Assembly (NCBI RefSeq): GCF_036826855.1
Contig: NZ_CP104578.1
Location: 496,001 to 560,000, forward strand
DNA: 64,000 nucleotides
Origin: Streptomyces sp. SJL17-4
Lineage (GTDB): Bacteria; Actinomycetota; Actinomycetes; Streptomycetales; Streptomycetaceae
Direction of reading: 5' to 3'
Shown here: positions 1-7,705 of the stretch, one piece after another
How the letters are laid out: each line of letters starts with the position of its first letter
Position numbering within the stretch: position 1 is the first letter of the stretch
The notes under the pieces: model-generated
Seen by the model: the letters and a program-made list of their open reading frames with translations, nothing else
Databases searched by the model: none
Told to the model about the DNA's origin: nothing
Program-made: the position numbers and the translations under genes

Positions 1-36
1 CGGGCATCGGGCATCCGGGCGAGGGCCGTCGGGACG

Positions 37-750
37 TCAGGGCTTGTCGCGGCCCTGGTCGTTCCTCGGCCCCTTTTCCGGTGAGCTCCCGTGTCCGTTG
101 GCCTGCCCGTCCACGTGCCCGTTCCTCTGCCCGTTCTCCAGGCCGTTCTCCGGGCCGTTCTCGGGGCCCTTCTCCGGACCGTTCCCCAGCCCGTTCTCCG
201 CTCCGTTCCCCGACCCGTTCTTCTCCCCGTGCTCCCCGCCCTTTCCCCGGCCCGGGTGCGTCGTCGGCCGTGTGGCCGGGCTCTGGGGCAGGGGCGCGGA
301 CGCCGCGCCGGGCGGGGTCGTCCCGCCGGCCCCCGGGGCGGTGCTCCCGCCGAGCGTGGGGGCGGGGGTCGTCGGGGCGGGCGCCGGCTCGTCGGCGAAG
401 GGGCCGGTCAGGTCCACGGCGGCGAGGGCCGCCCCGCCCAGCGTCACGCTGGCGAGGGCCGCGGCGAGGGCCGTTCTCAGGGTGCGTCGGCGAAGCCGCC
501 GCGCGGCGCCGGGAGTCCAGTCGTCGCGGCGGCGCGTCCGGCGCGTCCGGCCGTGGACGTGCAAGCCGGAGTCACGTGCGGCCCGGAAGGCAGCGCGGGC
601 CCTCGCCTCGGCCTCACCAGCTGCTTCCCCGGTCGTCCCGCCGCCCGTCACGACCGCGCTCGTGGTGGCCGTGTCCGTCGCTTCCCGGTCGCCGCACAGC
701 GCGGACCGCAGAGACTGTTCCAGGCCGTCGTACCGATGCTCGTCGGGCAT
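37..750 (-). CDS. Single-pass membrane protein next to an ECF sigma factor; possible anti-sigma factor
   Basis: About 237 residues when started at the ATG at 750. That ATG has GGGAGG seven bases upstream and lies just past the sigma-factor stop, so the longer start at 780, inside the sigma gene, is less likely. The order seen is a charged N-terminal half, one hydrophobic segment near residues 80-100 (TALAAALASVTLGG), a Pro/Ala/Thr stretch, and a C-terminal tail of repeated NG, PENG and LENG units encoded by ccgttctc-like repeats at about 115-235. This would put a cytoplasmic N-terminus inside and an Asn/Gly-rich tail outside. The position directly downstream of an ECF sigma gene suggests an anti-sigma role, but no HxxxCxxC zinc motif is present, so this is inference from context. 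Confidence 0.7.
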   Translation of the reverse strand: MPDEHRYDGLEQSLRSALCGDREATDTATTSAVVTGGGTTGEAAGEAEARARAAFRAARDSGLHVHGRTRRTRRRDDWTPGAARRLRRRTLRTALAAALASVTLGGAALAAVDLTGPFADEPAPAPTTPAPTLGGSTAPGAGGTTPPGAASAPLPQSPATRPTTHPGRGKGGEHGEKNGSGNGAENGLGNGPEKGPENGPENGLENGQRNGHVDGQANGHGSSPEKGPRNDQGRDKP

Positions 751-754
751 CCCA

Positions 755-1336
755 TCACCTCCCTGTTCCCCTGAGTTCACGCGCCAGCCGCTTCAATCCC
801 CGGTGTGCGGCGGACCGTACCGCACCCGGGCGTTTGCCCAGGACCCGGGCGGCCGTCGGCCCGTCGAGGCCGACGACGACCCGGAGCAGCACGGCTTCGG
901 CCTGCTCCCGCGGCAGGCCCATGACCAGCGCGAGGGCCTGCTCCGTGGAGAGGGCCTCCAGGACGTCCCCCGCCGTGTCGGCGGCGGCGGGCAGTTCGAG
1001 CACGTCCTGTTCGAGCAGGGTCGGCCGGGGACGGGACCGTACCCGCCGCAGATGGTCGAGTGCCCGATGCCGGGCTATGGTCGCGGTCCAGCCGCGGAAG
1101 CCCGCACCGTCGCCGCGGAACCGGCCGAGGTCGCGGGCGATCTCCAGCCAGGCCTCGGAGGCCACGTCCTCGGCGTCCTCGCCGACGATGCCCCTCAGGT
1201 AGCCGAGCAGCCCCGGACAGACGGTCCGGTACGCGTAGGCGAAGGCCTCCTCGTCGCCCTCCTGCGCCCGGGCGACGGCCGCGCCGAGTTCGGAATCGCG
1301 TGCCGTGGTGGGCGCGTGCCCCGTCCCCTCGTCCAC
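755..1336 (-). CDS. ECF-family RNA polymerase sigma factor
   Basis: 193 residues, normal for an ECF sigma factor. Region 2 is visible at about residues 35-90 (GYLRGIVGEDAEDVASEAWLEIARD, then GWTATIARHRALDHLRR). Region 4 lies at about 130-190 (LPREQAEAVLLRVVVGLDGPTAARVLGKRPGAVRSAAHRGLKRL), with the helix-turn-helix that reads the -35 element. The start is GTG at 1336 with GAGG upstream. The membrane-protein gene begins 4 bp after its stop, so the two are co-transcribed and probably translationally coupled. The signal and regulon cannot be read from the sequence. Confidence 0.92.
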   Translation of the reverse strand: MDEGTGHAPTTARDSELGAAVARAQEGDEEAFAYAYRTVCPGLLGYLRGIVGEDAEDVASEAWLEIARDLGRFRGDGAGFRGWTATIARHRALDHLRRVRSRPRPTLLEQDVLELPAAADTAGDVLEALSTEQALALVMGLPREQAEAVLLRVVVGLDGPTAARVLGKRPGAVRSAAHRGLKRLARELRGTGR

Positions 1337-1415
1337 CCGATCCTCTTCACGACCCGTACGTCCACGAACCTCCGGTTGCCCCGGCCTACCGGAATACAGT
1401 CATCCTGTCAGACCG

Positions 1416-1892
1416 TCAGCGCAGGCCCGCCGCCCGGCCGTCGGGGGCGCGGACCGGCCGTCTGCGGCTGCGCGGCGGCCGCCGCCCGTGCAGGGTGAGG
1501 AAGTACGTCTGGAGCGATTCCCGCGGTCCGATCTCGAAGCGGTTCACGGTCCGCCCGAGCGGATTCCACACCCGGCCGTCGGGCATGCGCGACCCGACGG
1601 GGTGGGCGAAGACGGACCGGAGCAGGTGTTCCGGTGGGATGTCGACCCAGACCGCCCCCGCCTCGCGCACCAGCACCTCGCCGACGTAGGCGCCGATGCC
1701 GATCAGCGGCCCGGCCACGTCCTCCCGCCCGGCGCCGCCCTGCCGGAGTCCGTCGATGAGCCGGTCGACGACGCGCAGGCTCGCCGCGGTGTAGTCCAGC
1801 GGAAGCCGGGCCCTGGCGGTGGCACGCCCCACGAACTCGCCCGCGTGACGCCCCATGTCGGCAGCGGACAGCGTCAGGTTCTCGCGGTCCAT
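1416..1892 (-). CDS. Conserved hypothetical protein
   Basis: 158 residues with no signal peptide or membrane segment. The middle has a conserved-looking stretch (IGAYVGEVLVREAGAVW, about residues 68-84) that resembles the core of DUF3806-like proteins, but I cannot name the family with confidence. The C-terminus is Arg/Pro rich. The ATG at 1892 has a GGAAGGG-type site about 8 bp upstream. The opposite-strand and frame-shifted readings here show no recognisable protein. It stands alone between the sigma factor promoter region and the DUF1684 gene, so its role is unknown. Confidence 0.55.
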   Translation of the reverse strand: MDRENLTLSAADMGRHAGEFVGRATARARLPLDYTAASLRVVDRLIDGLRQGGAGREDVAGPLIGIGAYVGEVLVREAGAVWVDIPPEHLLRSVFAHPVGSRMPDGRVWNPLGRTVNRFEIGPRESLQTYFLTLHGRRPPRSRRRPVRAPDGRAAGLR

Positions 1893-2023
1893 GCGTGATC
1901 ACCCTTCCCCTTCGAAGCGGCGCGATTCGCCGGATGATCAAGCGGAAGCCGGTCCGGAAACATCACGGAGGAAGCGCGTGACGCTGATCACACGACGCCG
2001 GGCGGGGATTCCGGGCCGAGCTC

Positions 2024-2887
2024 CTACGGGGTGACCGGGCCTCGCTCGCGCGGGATCTTCTCCCCGGCCTCCACCGCGACGGGCAGCCGGTTCTCGGCCG
2101 GCGGCAGCGGGCAGGTCGCGAAGTCGGTGTACGCGCAGGGGAGATTGGTGGCGCGGTTGAAGTCGAGCACGACGTCGCCGTCGGGTCCGGGCGCGTCGAC
2201 CCGCAGGTTGCGGTTGGCCGCGTACGTGGTGACGCCCGAGGTCGCGTCCGTGAAGAGCACCGTGAAGCCGCCGGGGGTGTGTCCGTTGAAGGCGGTCAGG
2301 CTCAGCTCCCGGCCGTCGAGCCGGAAGGTGATCCTGCCCGGGGCGTCGTAGACGTGCCGCAGGCCCTCGACGGAGGCGCCGACGGTGGTCGGTCGCGGCT
2401 CGGCGAAGGGGACGTAGCGGCCGGTGACGACCCAGCGGGGATCGGGGGCGTACGCGGGTGTTCCGGCGAACGCGGCCCGCAGGGGGTGGCCGGGATGCCT
2501 CGGCCGGACGATGTCGTGGCCGCCGCGCTTGGCGACCTCGATCACGGTGTCTCCCCAGACGGCGTCGACGCCGCCGCGCTCCGGGATGACGCCGAAGTCG
2601 TACCGTCCCCGGACGACGGTGCCGTCGACGACGAGTTCGGACTCCTCGTCGAGCTCGACGGTGACGCCGTCGGATCCGGTCGACCAGACCCCGGGGGCGT
2701 CGGGGAAACGCTGCGGCTCGTCGGTGAGCCAGTGCAGGCCGGTGATGGCGAGGAAGCCGTGCTCGGCGGCGAGCCGGGCGTCCTTGTCGCGGTGCCACTC
2801 CTCCCACTCGGCGGTGAAGGCCTTCACACCGGAGTCGGAGTCGGTGTCGACATCGATTGTGGGAACGGGGACGTTGCGGGCGGTCAT
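2024..2887 (-). CDS. DUF1684 domain-containing protein
   Basis: 287 residues from the ATG at 2887, which has AGGAGG close upstream. The family signature is clear: EWHRDKDARLAAEHGFLAITGLHWL near residues 28-52, a beta-rich middle, and the C-terminal block VVLDFNRATNLPCAYTDFATCPLPPAENRLP near 245-275. No signal peptide is seen. The reading frame stays open upstream to 3982, but that stretch is antisense to the chitinase and is not real. Biochemical function is not established for this family. It appears to be a single gene. Confidence 0.8.
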   Translation of the reverse strand: MTARNVPVPTIDVDTDSDSGVKAFTAEWEEWHRDKDARLAAEHGFLAITGLHWLTDEPQRFPDAPGVWSTGSDGVTVELDEESELVVDGTVVRGRYDFGVIPERGGVDAVWGDTVIEVAKRGGHDIVRPRHPGHPLRAAFAGTPAYAPDPRWVVTGRYVPFAEPRPTTVGASVEGLRHVYDAPGRITFRLDGRELSLTAFNGHTPGGFTVLFTDATSGVTTYAANRNLRVDAPGPDGDVVLDFNRATNLPCAYTDFATCPLPPAENRLPVAVEAGEKIPRERGPVTP

Positions 2888-3216
2888 GGGTCCTCCTGGT
2901 GTCGTCTGCGCATCGCGTGCGGGGCTTGTACCGGGAGGCCGCTCGCGCCCGCCCGTGCCGACGGGGCCGGAGGGGCCGCCGGAGGGTGACGCTCGGGGAT
3001 GTGACAGGGGCACGGTGGTCGCGTCGCGGGCGACGGCCGACTGCCGGGACGAGGGCCTCGGGGTCAGCCGGAACAGGACGTGGTCGTGACGCGCACGTAG
3101 TCCACGTGTCGGCGCGTCACGAGCAGGGTCATACGGCCAGCAAAGCACAACTGCCGCGCCCCGGACCAGTGTTCCCAGGTTCTGGATCCCCGGTCCGGGG
3201 GCGCGGCGCGCCGGGT
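2888..3216. other. Intergenic stretch, with a probable chitinase terminator
   Basis: 329 bases without a convincing gene. An imperfect inverted repeat at 3156-3204 (arms GCGCCCCGGACC and GGTCCGGGGGCGC, loop of about 24 bases) lies just after the chitinase stop and could end its transcript. The rest should hold the promoter of the DUF1684 gene, but I see no clear -35/-10 pair. Confidence 0.45.
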
Positions 3217-4284
3217 CTAACGGCCCTGGAGGGCCTTCACGTTGTCGCCGAACGTCCAGCCCTTCGACCCGTCCCAGTTCGCCGACCAGGTCATGAGGCC
3301 CTTGAGCGCCCCGCCGTAGTGGTTCCACGCCTGCGCCACCAGTGACGGCGCCATGTGGCCACCGCCCGCGCCCGGCTGGGCGGGGAGGCCGGGGACCTGC
3401 TTGTCGTACGGCACCCGGATGGTGGTGCCCTGGATCACCAGGCCCCGGTTCAGACAGTCGGTCTGCGCGACGAACCCGGCGACGGTGCCCGCCGCGTAGG
3501 AGTCGCCCGAGCAGCCGTACATGCTGCCGTTGTAGTACTGCATGTTGAGCCACCACAGGCGCCCGTTGTCGGCGTACTTCTTGACGATCGGCAGGTACGC
3601 GCCCCAGATCGACCCGTAGGCGACGCTGCCACCGGTGACGTACGCGGTCTCCGGCGCCATCGTCAGTCCGAACCCGGCGGGCATGCGGGCGAGGACGCCG
3701 TCGATGATGTGCACCAGGTTGGCCTGCGAGGCGGACAGCGTGCCGATGCTGCCGCTGCCGACCAGACCGGTCTCGATGTCGATGTCGATCCCGTCGAAGT
3801 TGTACGTCTTCAGGATGGGCACGATGGTCGCGATGAACCGGTCCGCGACGGCACGGGAGTTGAGGTCGATGCCCGCGGCGGCGCCGCCGATGGACATGAG
3901 GAGTGTCGCCCCCGCCGCCTTGGCGTTGCACATCTGCGCCGGGGTGGAGACCCGGACGGTGTTGTCCATGCCGTCCTCCCACAGCACCGTTCCGTCCGAA
4001 CGGATCACGGGGAAGGCGGCGTTGATGACGTTGTAGCCGTGGGCCGCGAAGCGCGGGTCGTCGATGGGTGCCCAGCCGAAGGGCGGGTGGACGCCGTTGG
4101 CCGCCCCGTCCCAGTTCTCCCAGTAGCCCTGGAGCACCTTGCCGGCGGGCTTCTGCTTGAGGGCACAGGTGTCCGCGGCGGGGGCGGACGGGGCGGCCAC
4201 GGCGGCGGGAGCCGCGAGGGTGGCGGCTGCGAGCAAGGTGGCGAGACCTGCTCCGAGGAGTCGAGCGATCCGGGGTGCTGGCAT
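3217..4284 (-). CDS. Secreted GH18 chitinase
   Basis: 355 residues from the ATG at 4284, which has AAGGAG seven bases upstream. An ORF start at 4359 falls inside the operator and is rejected. A Sec signal peptide is visible (RIARLLGAGLATLLAAATLAAPAAVAAP). The catalytic domain follows directly. It has the SIGG strand, the GH18 motif DGIDIDIE with the proton-donor Glu near residue 170, MAPE, and a late WSANWD strand. There is no carbohydrate-binding or fibronectin domain. It would hydrolyse chitin outside the cell to feed N-acetylglucosamine uptake. A DasR-type operator lies 61 bp upstream of the start, so GlcNAc-dependent control is likely. Confidence 0.93.
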   Translation of the reverse strand: MPAPRIARLLGAGLATLLAAATLAAPAAVAAPSAPAADTCALKQKPAGKVLQGYWENWDGAANGVHPPFGWAPIDDPRFAAHGYNVINAAFPVIRSDGTVLWEDGMDNTVRVSTPAQMCNAKAAGATLLMSIGGAAAGIDLNSRAVADRFIATIVPILKTYNFDGIDIDIETGLVGSGSIGTLSASQANLVHIIDGVLARMPAGFGLTMAPETAYVTGGSVAYGSIWGAYLPIVKKYADNGRLWWLNMQYYNGSMYGCSGDSYAAGTVAGFVAQTDCLNRGLVIQGTTIRVPYDKQVPGLPAQPGAGGGHMAPSLVAQAWNHYGGALKGLMTWSANWDGSKGWTFGDNVKALQGR

Positions 4285-4344
4285 GCGTGCTCCTTGGGAC
4301 GTGGGGGTGGTCCTAGGTATGGCGCGCGCTCCAGCAGACCGTAG

Positions 4345-4360
4345 GTTGGTCCAGACCATT
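4345..4360. promoter_or_regulatory. DasR-responsive element (dre-like) upstream of the chitinase gene
   Basis: GTTGGTCCAGACCATT contains the palindromic core TGGTCCAGACCA. This matches the Streptomyces dre consensus (ACTGGTCTAGACCAGT) in its core, and also the 12-bp direct-repeat motif known from Streptomyces chitinase promoters. It sits 61-76 bp upstream of the chitinase ATG on the minus strand, a normal operator position. Confidence 0.8.
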
Positions 4361-4409
4361 CGTCAACCACCCTCGCGAGCAAGGGAGTTACAGGCTCCCC
4401 CTCAGTCCG

Positions 4410-5561
4410 TCACGCCGTGTGCAGCGTGAGGCCGTAGCGGCCGAGGATCTCGTTCACGGGCTGGAACCAGGTCTGACCGCCGGTCGAGCAGTTGCCCCAG
4501 CCGCCGGACGTGACGCCCTGGGCCTGGTCCCCGCTGATGAACGCGCCGCCGGAGTCACCGCCCTCCGCGCACACGCTGGTCTTCGTCATCTGGTGCACCG
4601 CGCCCTGGCTGTAGTTCACGGTCTCGTTCTTGGCCAGGACACTGCCGCAGTGCCACTTGGTCGTGGAGCCGGAGCGGCAGATCGACGCGCCGACCGGCGC
4701 CTCGGCGGACCCCTTGACGAGCCGGTCCGGTATCGCGCCCCAGCCGAGCACCACGGGCACCGTCCACCAGCCGCTGTGGATGCTCACGTACGCGTAGTCG
4801 TTCCCGGGGAACGAGGAGCCCTGGAAGGTGCCCATCGCGGATCCGTCCCAGCCCCGGACCGCGGCTCCGGCCCCGCCGCAGTGTCCGGCGGTGACGAAGC
4901 CGCCGTGCACGGAGAAGCCGATGGAACAGCGGACGTTGCCGGTGTAGTAGGGGTCGCCGCCGACGGTTCCGGCGGCGTACGTACGGGGCGCGGTGGCCGT
5001 TTCGGCGACGGTGACGGGTCCGGTCTCGCGGGCCCGCTCGACGAAGGCCCGGACGGCGGGGGCGTCCCGGTCGGCGCGGACGACGGTGACGACGACACTG
5101 TTGGAGCGGGGGTCGACGTGCCAGCCGGCGACACCGCTCGGGGCGGGGCGGGCGTCGAGGCGGGCCTTGGCCCGGTCGAGCGCTCCGGCGCTGTGCCGGA
5201 CGAGGCGGGTGTCGGCGCCGAGCGCCTTGACCTCGGCCTCCCCCACACGGTCGGTGAGGGCGACGACGAGTCGCCCGGTGCCCGCGTCGAACCAGGAACC
5301 CCCGTATGAGCCACCGGCGGCCTTCTTCGCCTCGGACTCGACGCGGGCCGCCGTGCGTTCGGCGGCCAGTCTCTCCTCGGCCTGCCGCGCGGTGAGCCCG
5401 AGGTCCGCGCGCATGGCGTCGAGGAGTCCCACCGAGGCGGTGGGGGCGGTGGTGGCGGTGTCGGTGGGGACGGCGCTCGCGGGGACGGCTTGGGCGGCGC
5501 CGAGTCCGACGGTGAGCAGGAGTGCCGCGGCGGCGGCGCGCAGGGCGGACGTACGTTTCAC
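4410..5561 (-). CDS. Secreted chymotrypsin-like serine protease (S1 family, streptogrisin type)
   Basis: About 383 residues when started at the GTG at 5561, which has AGGAGG upstream and begins the classic signal sequence VKRTSALRAAAAALLLTVGLGAAQA. An alpha-lytic-protease-type pro-region follows (about residues 35-195). The mature S1 domain carries all three catalytic signatures: TAGHC (His), GNDYAYV (Asp) and GDSGG (Ser). Paired cysteines are placed as in streptogrisins. The pro-region should act as an intramolecular chaperone and be removed after export. A 14-bp palindrome of LacI-family type lies upstream of the start. It probably supplies extracellular peptides alongside the neighbouring chitinase. 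Confidence 0.92.
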   Translation of the reverse strand: MKRTSALRAAAAALLLTVGLGAAQAVPASAVPTDTATTAPTASVGLLDAMRADLGLTARQAEERLAAERTAARVESEAKKAAGGSYGGSWFDAGTGRLVVALTDRVGEAEVKALGADTRLVRHSAGALDRAKARLDARPAPSGVAGWHVDPRSNSVVVTVVRADRDAPAVRAFVERARETGPVTVAETATAPRTYAAGTVGGDPYYTGNVRCSIGFSVHGGFVTAGHCGGAGAAVRGWDGSAMGTFQGSSFPGNDYAYVSIHSGWWTVPVVLGWGAIPDRLVKGSAEAPVGASICRSGSTTKWHCGSVLAKNETVNYSQGAVHQMTKTSVCAEGGDSGGAFISGDQAQGVTSGGWGNCSTGGQTWFQPVNEILGRYGLTLHTA

Positions 5562-5588
5562 AGGAGCCTCCTGGTGGGGAGCAGGCAC

Positions 5589-5602
5589 TGAGAGCGCTCT
5601 CA
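5589..5602. promoter_or_regulatory. Palindromic operator of LacI-family type upstream of the protease gene
   Basis: TGAGAGCGCTCTCA is a perfect 14-bp palindrome 28 bp upstream of the protease GTG. It has the central CG and symmetry of LacI/GalR-family operators and resembles the CebR site TGGGAGCGCTCCCA at 12 of 14 positions. Which regulator binds is not known. Confidence 0.55.
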
Positions 5603-5808
5603 AGCGAGTGCGGAAGCCACCGTAGCGACGTTTCGCTTGTCAGGTCCATACCAGGACCGGACATTCGACCGGAGGGCGACGAGGGCCGAATCTCCGCAAT
5701 CCATTTCCGCAAAGGCCTGCAAGATCTTGCCGACCGGTGTCACGGACTGCTTGACTCACCAGCGGCCACGGCCAGTTGAGCCGTCCCGCGTGCACGAGAG
5801 GAACATTG

Positions 5809-6717
5809 ATGAGCAGTCAGTACGACGTCCTCGTCCTGGGCGGGTCGGGCGTCGACACGATCGTGTACGTGCCCGAGCTCCCCCTCCCGTACGCCGACAG
5901 CTACATGATCCGGCCGGGCATCGAGACGCGCGCCGGGCAGACCGGCGACTTCGTGGCCCTCGGCCTGAGCTCACTCGGCCTGCGGACGCACCACATCGAC
6001 ATGATCGGCGACGACCCCTCCGGCGACCTCGTCCGGGCGTTCCACCGCGACCGGGGCATCGGGTTCACCGAAGTGCCCCTGCCCGGTGGGACGAAGCGGG
6101 CCGTCAACCTCGTCGGACCCGACGGCCGCCGCCTCTCGCTCTACGACGACAGCCGTTCCCGGGAGTCCGACCGGCTGCCCGAGGAGCTGGTCCGCTCCCT
6201 GGCCTCGGCGAGCCGCCACGCCCATGTCTCGATCACGTACCCCTGCGCCTTCGCCCTGCCGCAGCTGCGCGAGGCGGGCGTCACCCTCTCGACCGATCTG
6301 CACAACTGGGACGGCGAGAACCCGTATCACGAGCCCTTCGCCTACGGCGCGGACATCGTCTTCGTCTCGACCACGGCCCTCACGGACAAGGAGCGGACCA
6401 TGCGCCGGATCCTGGAGCGCGGCCGGGCGGAGGTCGTGATCGCCACCGCCGGCGCCGAGGGCGCGTACCTGCTGACCGCCGACGGGCTCGTCCACGTGCC
6501 GGCCGTCACGCCCCGCGAACCGGTGGTCGACTCCAACGGCGCGGGCGACGCCTTCGCCGCCGGCTTCCTCTTCGGCCGGCTGACCGGCGAGGACCTCGAC
6601 CGGTGCGCCCTCTACGGCGCGGTGGCGGGCGCGTACGCGTGCACCGTGCCGGCCACCGTGGGCGAGGCCATCGACCGCGCGGGGCTGCTCGACGAGGTCG
6701 CCGCGGCGCGGGGCTGA
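5809..6717 (+). CDS. PfkB-family carbohydrate kinase
   Basis: 302 residues from the ATG at 5809, which has GAGG seven bases upstream; an earlier in-frame ATG at 5776 lacks such a site. Features of the ribokinase/PfkB fold are present: an N-terminal VLVLGGSGVDTIV strand, the substrate-binding RAGQTGDFVALGLSSLGL region near residue 45, and the C-terminal signature DSNGAGDAFAAGF near residues 243-255, with the catalytic Asp and anion hole. It should phosphorylate a sugar or nucleoside with ATP in the cytoplasm. The substrate cannot be read. It faces the 2-MIB operon convergently, with a shared terminator. Confidence 0.88.
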   Translation: MSSQYDVLVLGGSGVDTIVYVPELPLPYADSYMIRPGIETRAGQTGDFVALGLSSLGLRTHHIDMIGDDPSGDLVRAFHRDRGIGFTEVPLPGGTKRAVNLVGPDGRRLSLYDDSRSRESDRLPEELVRSLASASRHAHVSITYPCAFALPQLREAGVTLSTDLHNWDGENPYHEPFAYGADIVFVSTTALTDKERTMRRILERGRAEVVIATAGAEGAYLLTADGLVHVPAVTPREPVVDSNGAGDAFAAGFLFGRLTGEDLDRCALYGAVAGAYACTVPATVGEAIDRAGLLDEVAAARG

Positions 6718-6747
6718 GCGGGAACGCCGCGGCGCGGGAACGCCCGG

Positions 6748-6783
6748 AAGGGCCCGGTCCGTCGTGCGACGGACCGGGCCCTT
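6748..6783. terminator. Bidirectional terminator hairpin
   Basis: A perfect 17-bp inverted repeat, AAGGGCCCGGTCCGTCG then CGACGGACCGGGCCCTT, separated by two bases. It lies between the stop of the PfkB gene and the stop of the convergent methyltransferase gene. There is no long T-run, as is usual in Streptomyces. Confidence 0.85.
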
Positions 6784-6806
6784 CGGTACACACGGGGCCG
6801 GCCGGC

Positions 6807-7691
6807 TCAGACCCGGTCGGCCGCGATCAGGACGTACTGGAAGGAGCCGTCCTTGTAGGAGTTGATGAACGCCTCCTCGATGCCGGTGACCAGGGACGAC
6901 GTGGCGCGCAGCTCCCAGTAGGGCAGGGTGTCCGGCGTCAGGTCGATGACGGCCTGCGGGACGAGACGGTTGTCGGCCATCGCGCGCAGGTACTCGCGGC
7001 GGGAGTGGATGTTGCACTCGAAGTGCGCGTTGATCTGGGAGACCCACTTCGAGGGCTGGCCGTACCGCGGGTTCCAGCAGCCGGTGATGGTCACGTAGCG
7101 GCCGCCGACCTTGAGGAAGCGGGAGTGCTCGGCGAAGAGGTCGTCGAGGTCGACGTACATGCTCGACTCGTTGTTCCACGAGGCGGCGATGCTGCCCTTC
7201 TCGAACGGGGTGTCCAGCATGTTGCAGACCTGGGCATGGACGTGGTCGTCGATGCCGAGCTCCTTCGCGCGCTTGTTGCCGAAATCGGCCTGCGTGGAGG
7301 AAAGGGTGACGCCCTCGACCTTGCAGCCGAAGCGCTGGTGGGCCATGACGCTCGAACCGCCGCGGCCACAGCCGGCGTCCACGAGGGTGTCCTCCCGCCC
7401 GATGGCTCCGAGGTTGTCCAGGAGGACCTCGGCCTGCGCGGACTCCAGCCGGTGCAGTTCGGTGATCAGCTTCTTCTCGTACTCGCTGTCCTCGGTGTCC
7501 CCGAGGGCGGCGTGGTCGACGGCGCCGATGCCGTAGTGGTGGTGGTAGAGCCCGTCGACGTCGCCCAGGCGCAGGTTGACGGGCCTGGCCTCGCTGTTCC
7601 AGTAACGGGCGATGTCACCCTGGTACGGCGTCGCCGGGGACGGGACGAACGCGGAGGTGCCGTTGACGGTGGTGTACTCGGTGCTGGTCAC
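6807..7691 (-). CDS. gppmt: Geranyl diphosphate 2-C-methyltransferase
   Basis: 294 residues from the GTG at 7691, 14 bp after the 2-MIB synthase stop; the upstream site is weak. The N-terminus (TSTEYTTVNGTSAFVPSPATPYQGDIARYWN) is typical of this enzyme. The SAM-binding motif VDAGCGRGGSS is at about residues 106-116. The rest matches the sterol/GPP C-methyltransferase fold. It adds a methyl group from S-adenosylmethionine to C2 of geranyl diphosphate, giving 2-methyl-GPP for the adjacent synthase. It is the last gene of a three-gene leftward operon for the earthy odorant 2-methylisoborneol. Confidence 0.95.
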   Translation of the reverse strand: MTSTEYTTVNGTSAFVPSPATPYQGDIARYWNSEARPVNLRLGDVDGLYHHHYGIGAVDHAALGDTEDSEYEKKLITELHRLESAQAEVLLDNLGAIGREDTLVDAGCGRGGSSVMAHQRFGCKVEGVTLSSTQADFGNKRAKELGIDDHVHAQVCNMLDTPFEKGSIAASWNNESSMYVDLDDLFAEHSRFLKVGGRYVTITGCWNPRYGQPSKWVSQINAHFECNIHSRREYLRAMADNRLVPQAVIDLTPDTLPYWELRATSSLVTGIEEAFINSYKDGSFQYVLIAADRV

Positions 7692-7705
7692 GAATAATCC
7701 ATTTC

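Noticed and set aside
2024..3982. A 652-codon leftward frame covering DUF1684 and the chitinase region
   Set aside because: Only the last 287 residues are a recognisable protein; the rest is antisense or out of frame to the chitinase and rich in Arg/His/Pro, a typical high-GC shadow.
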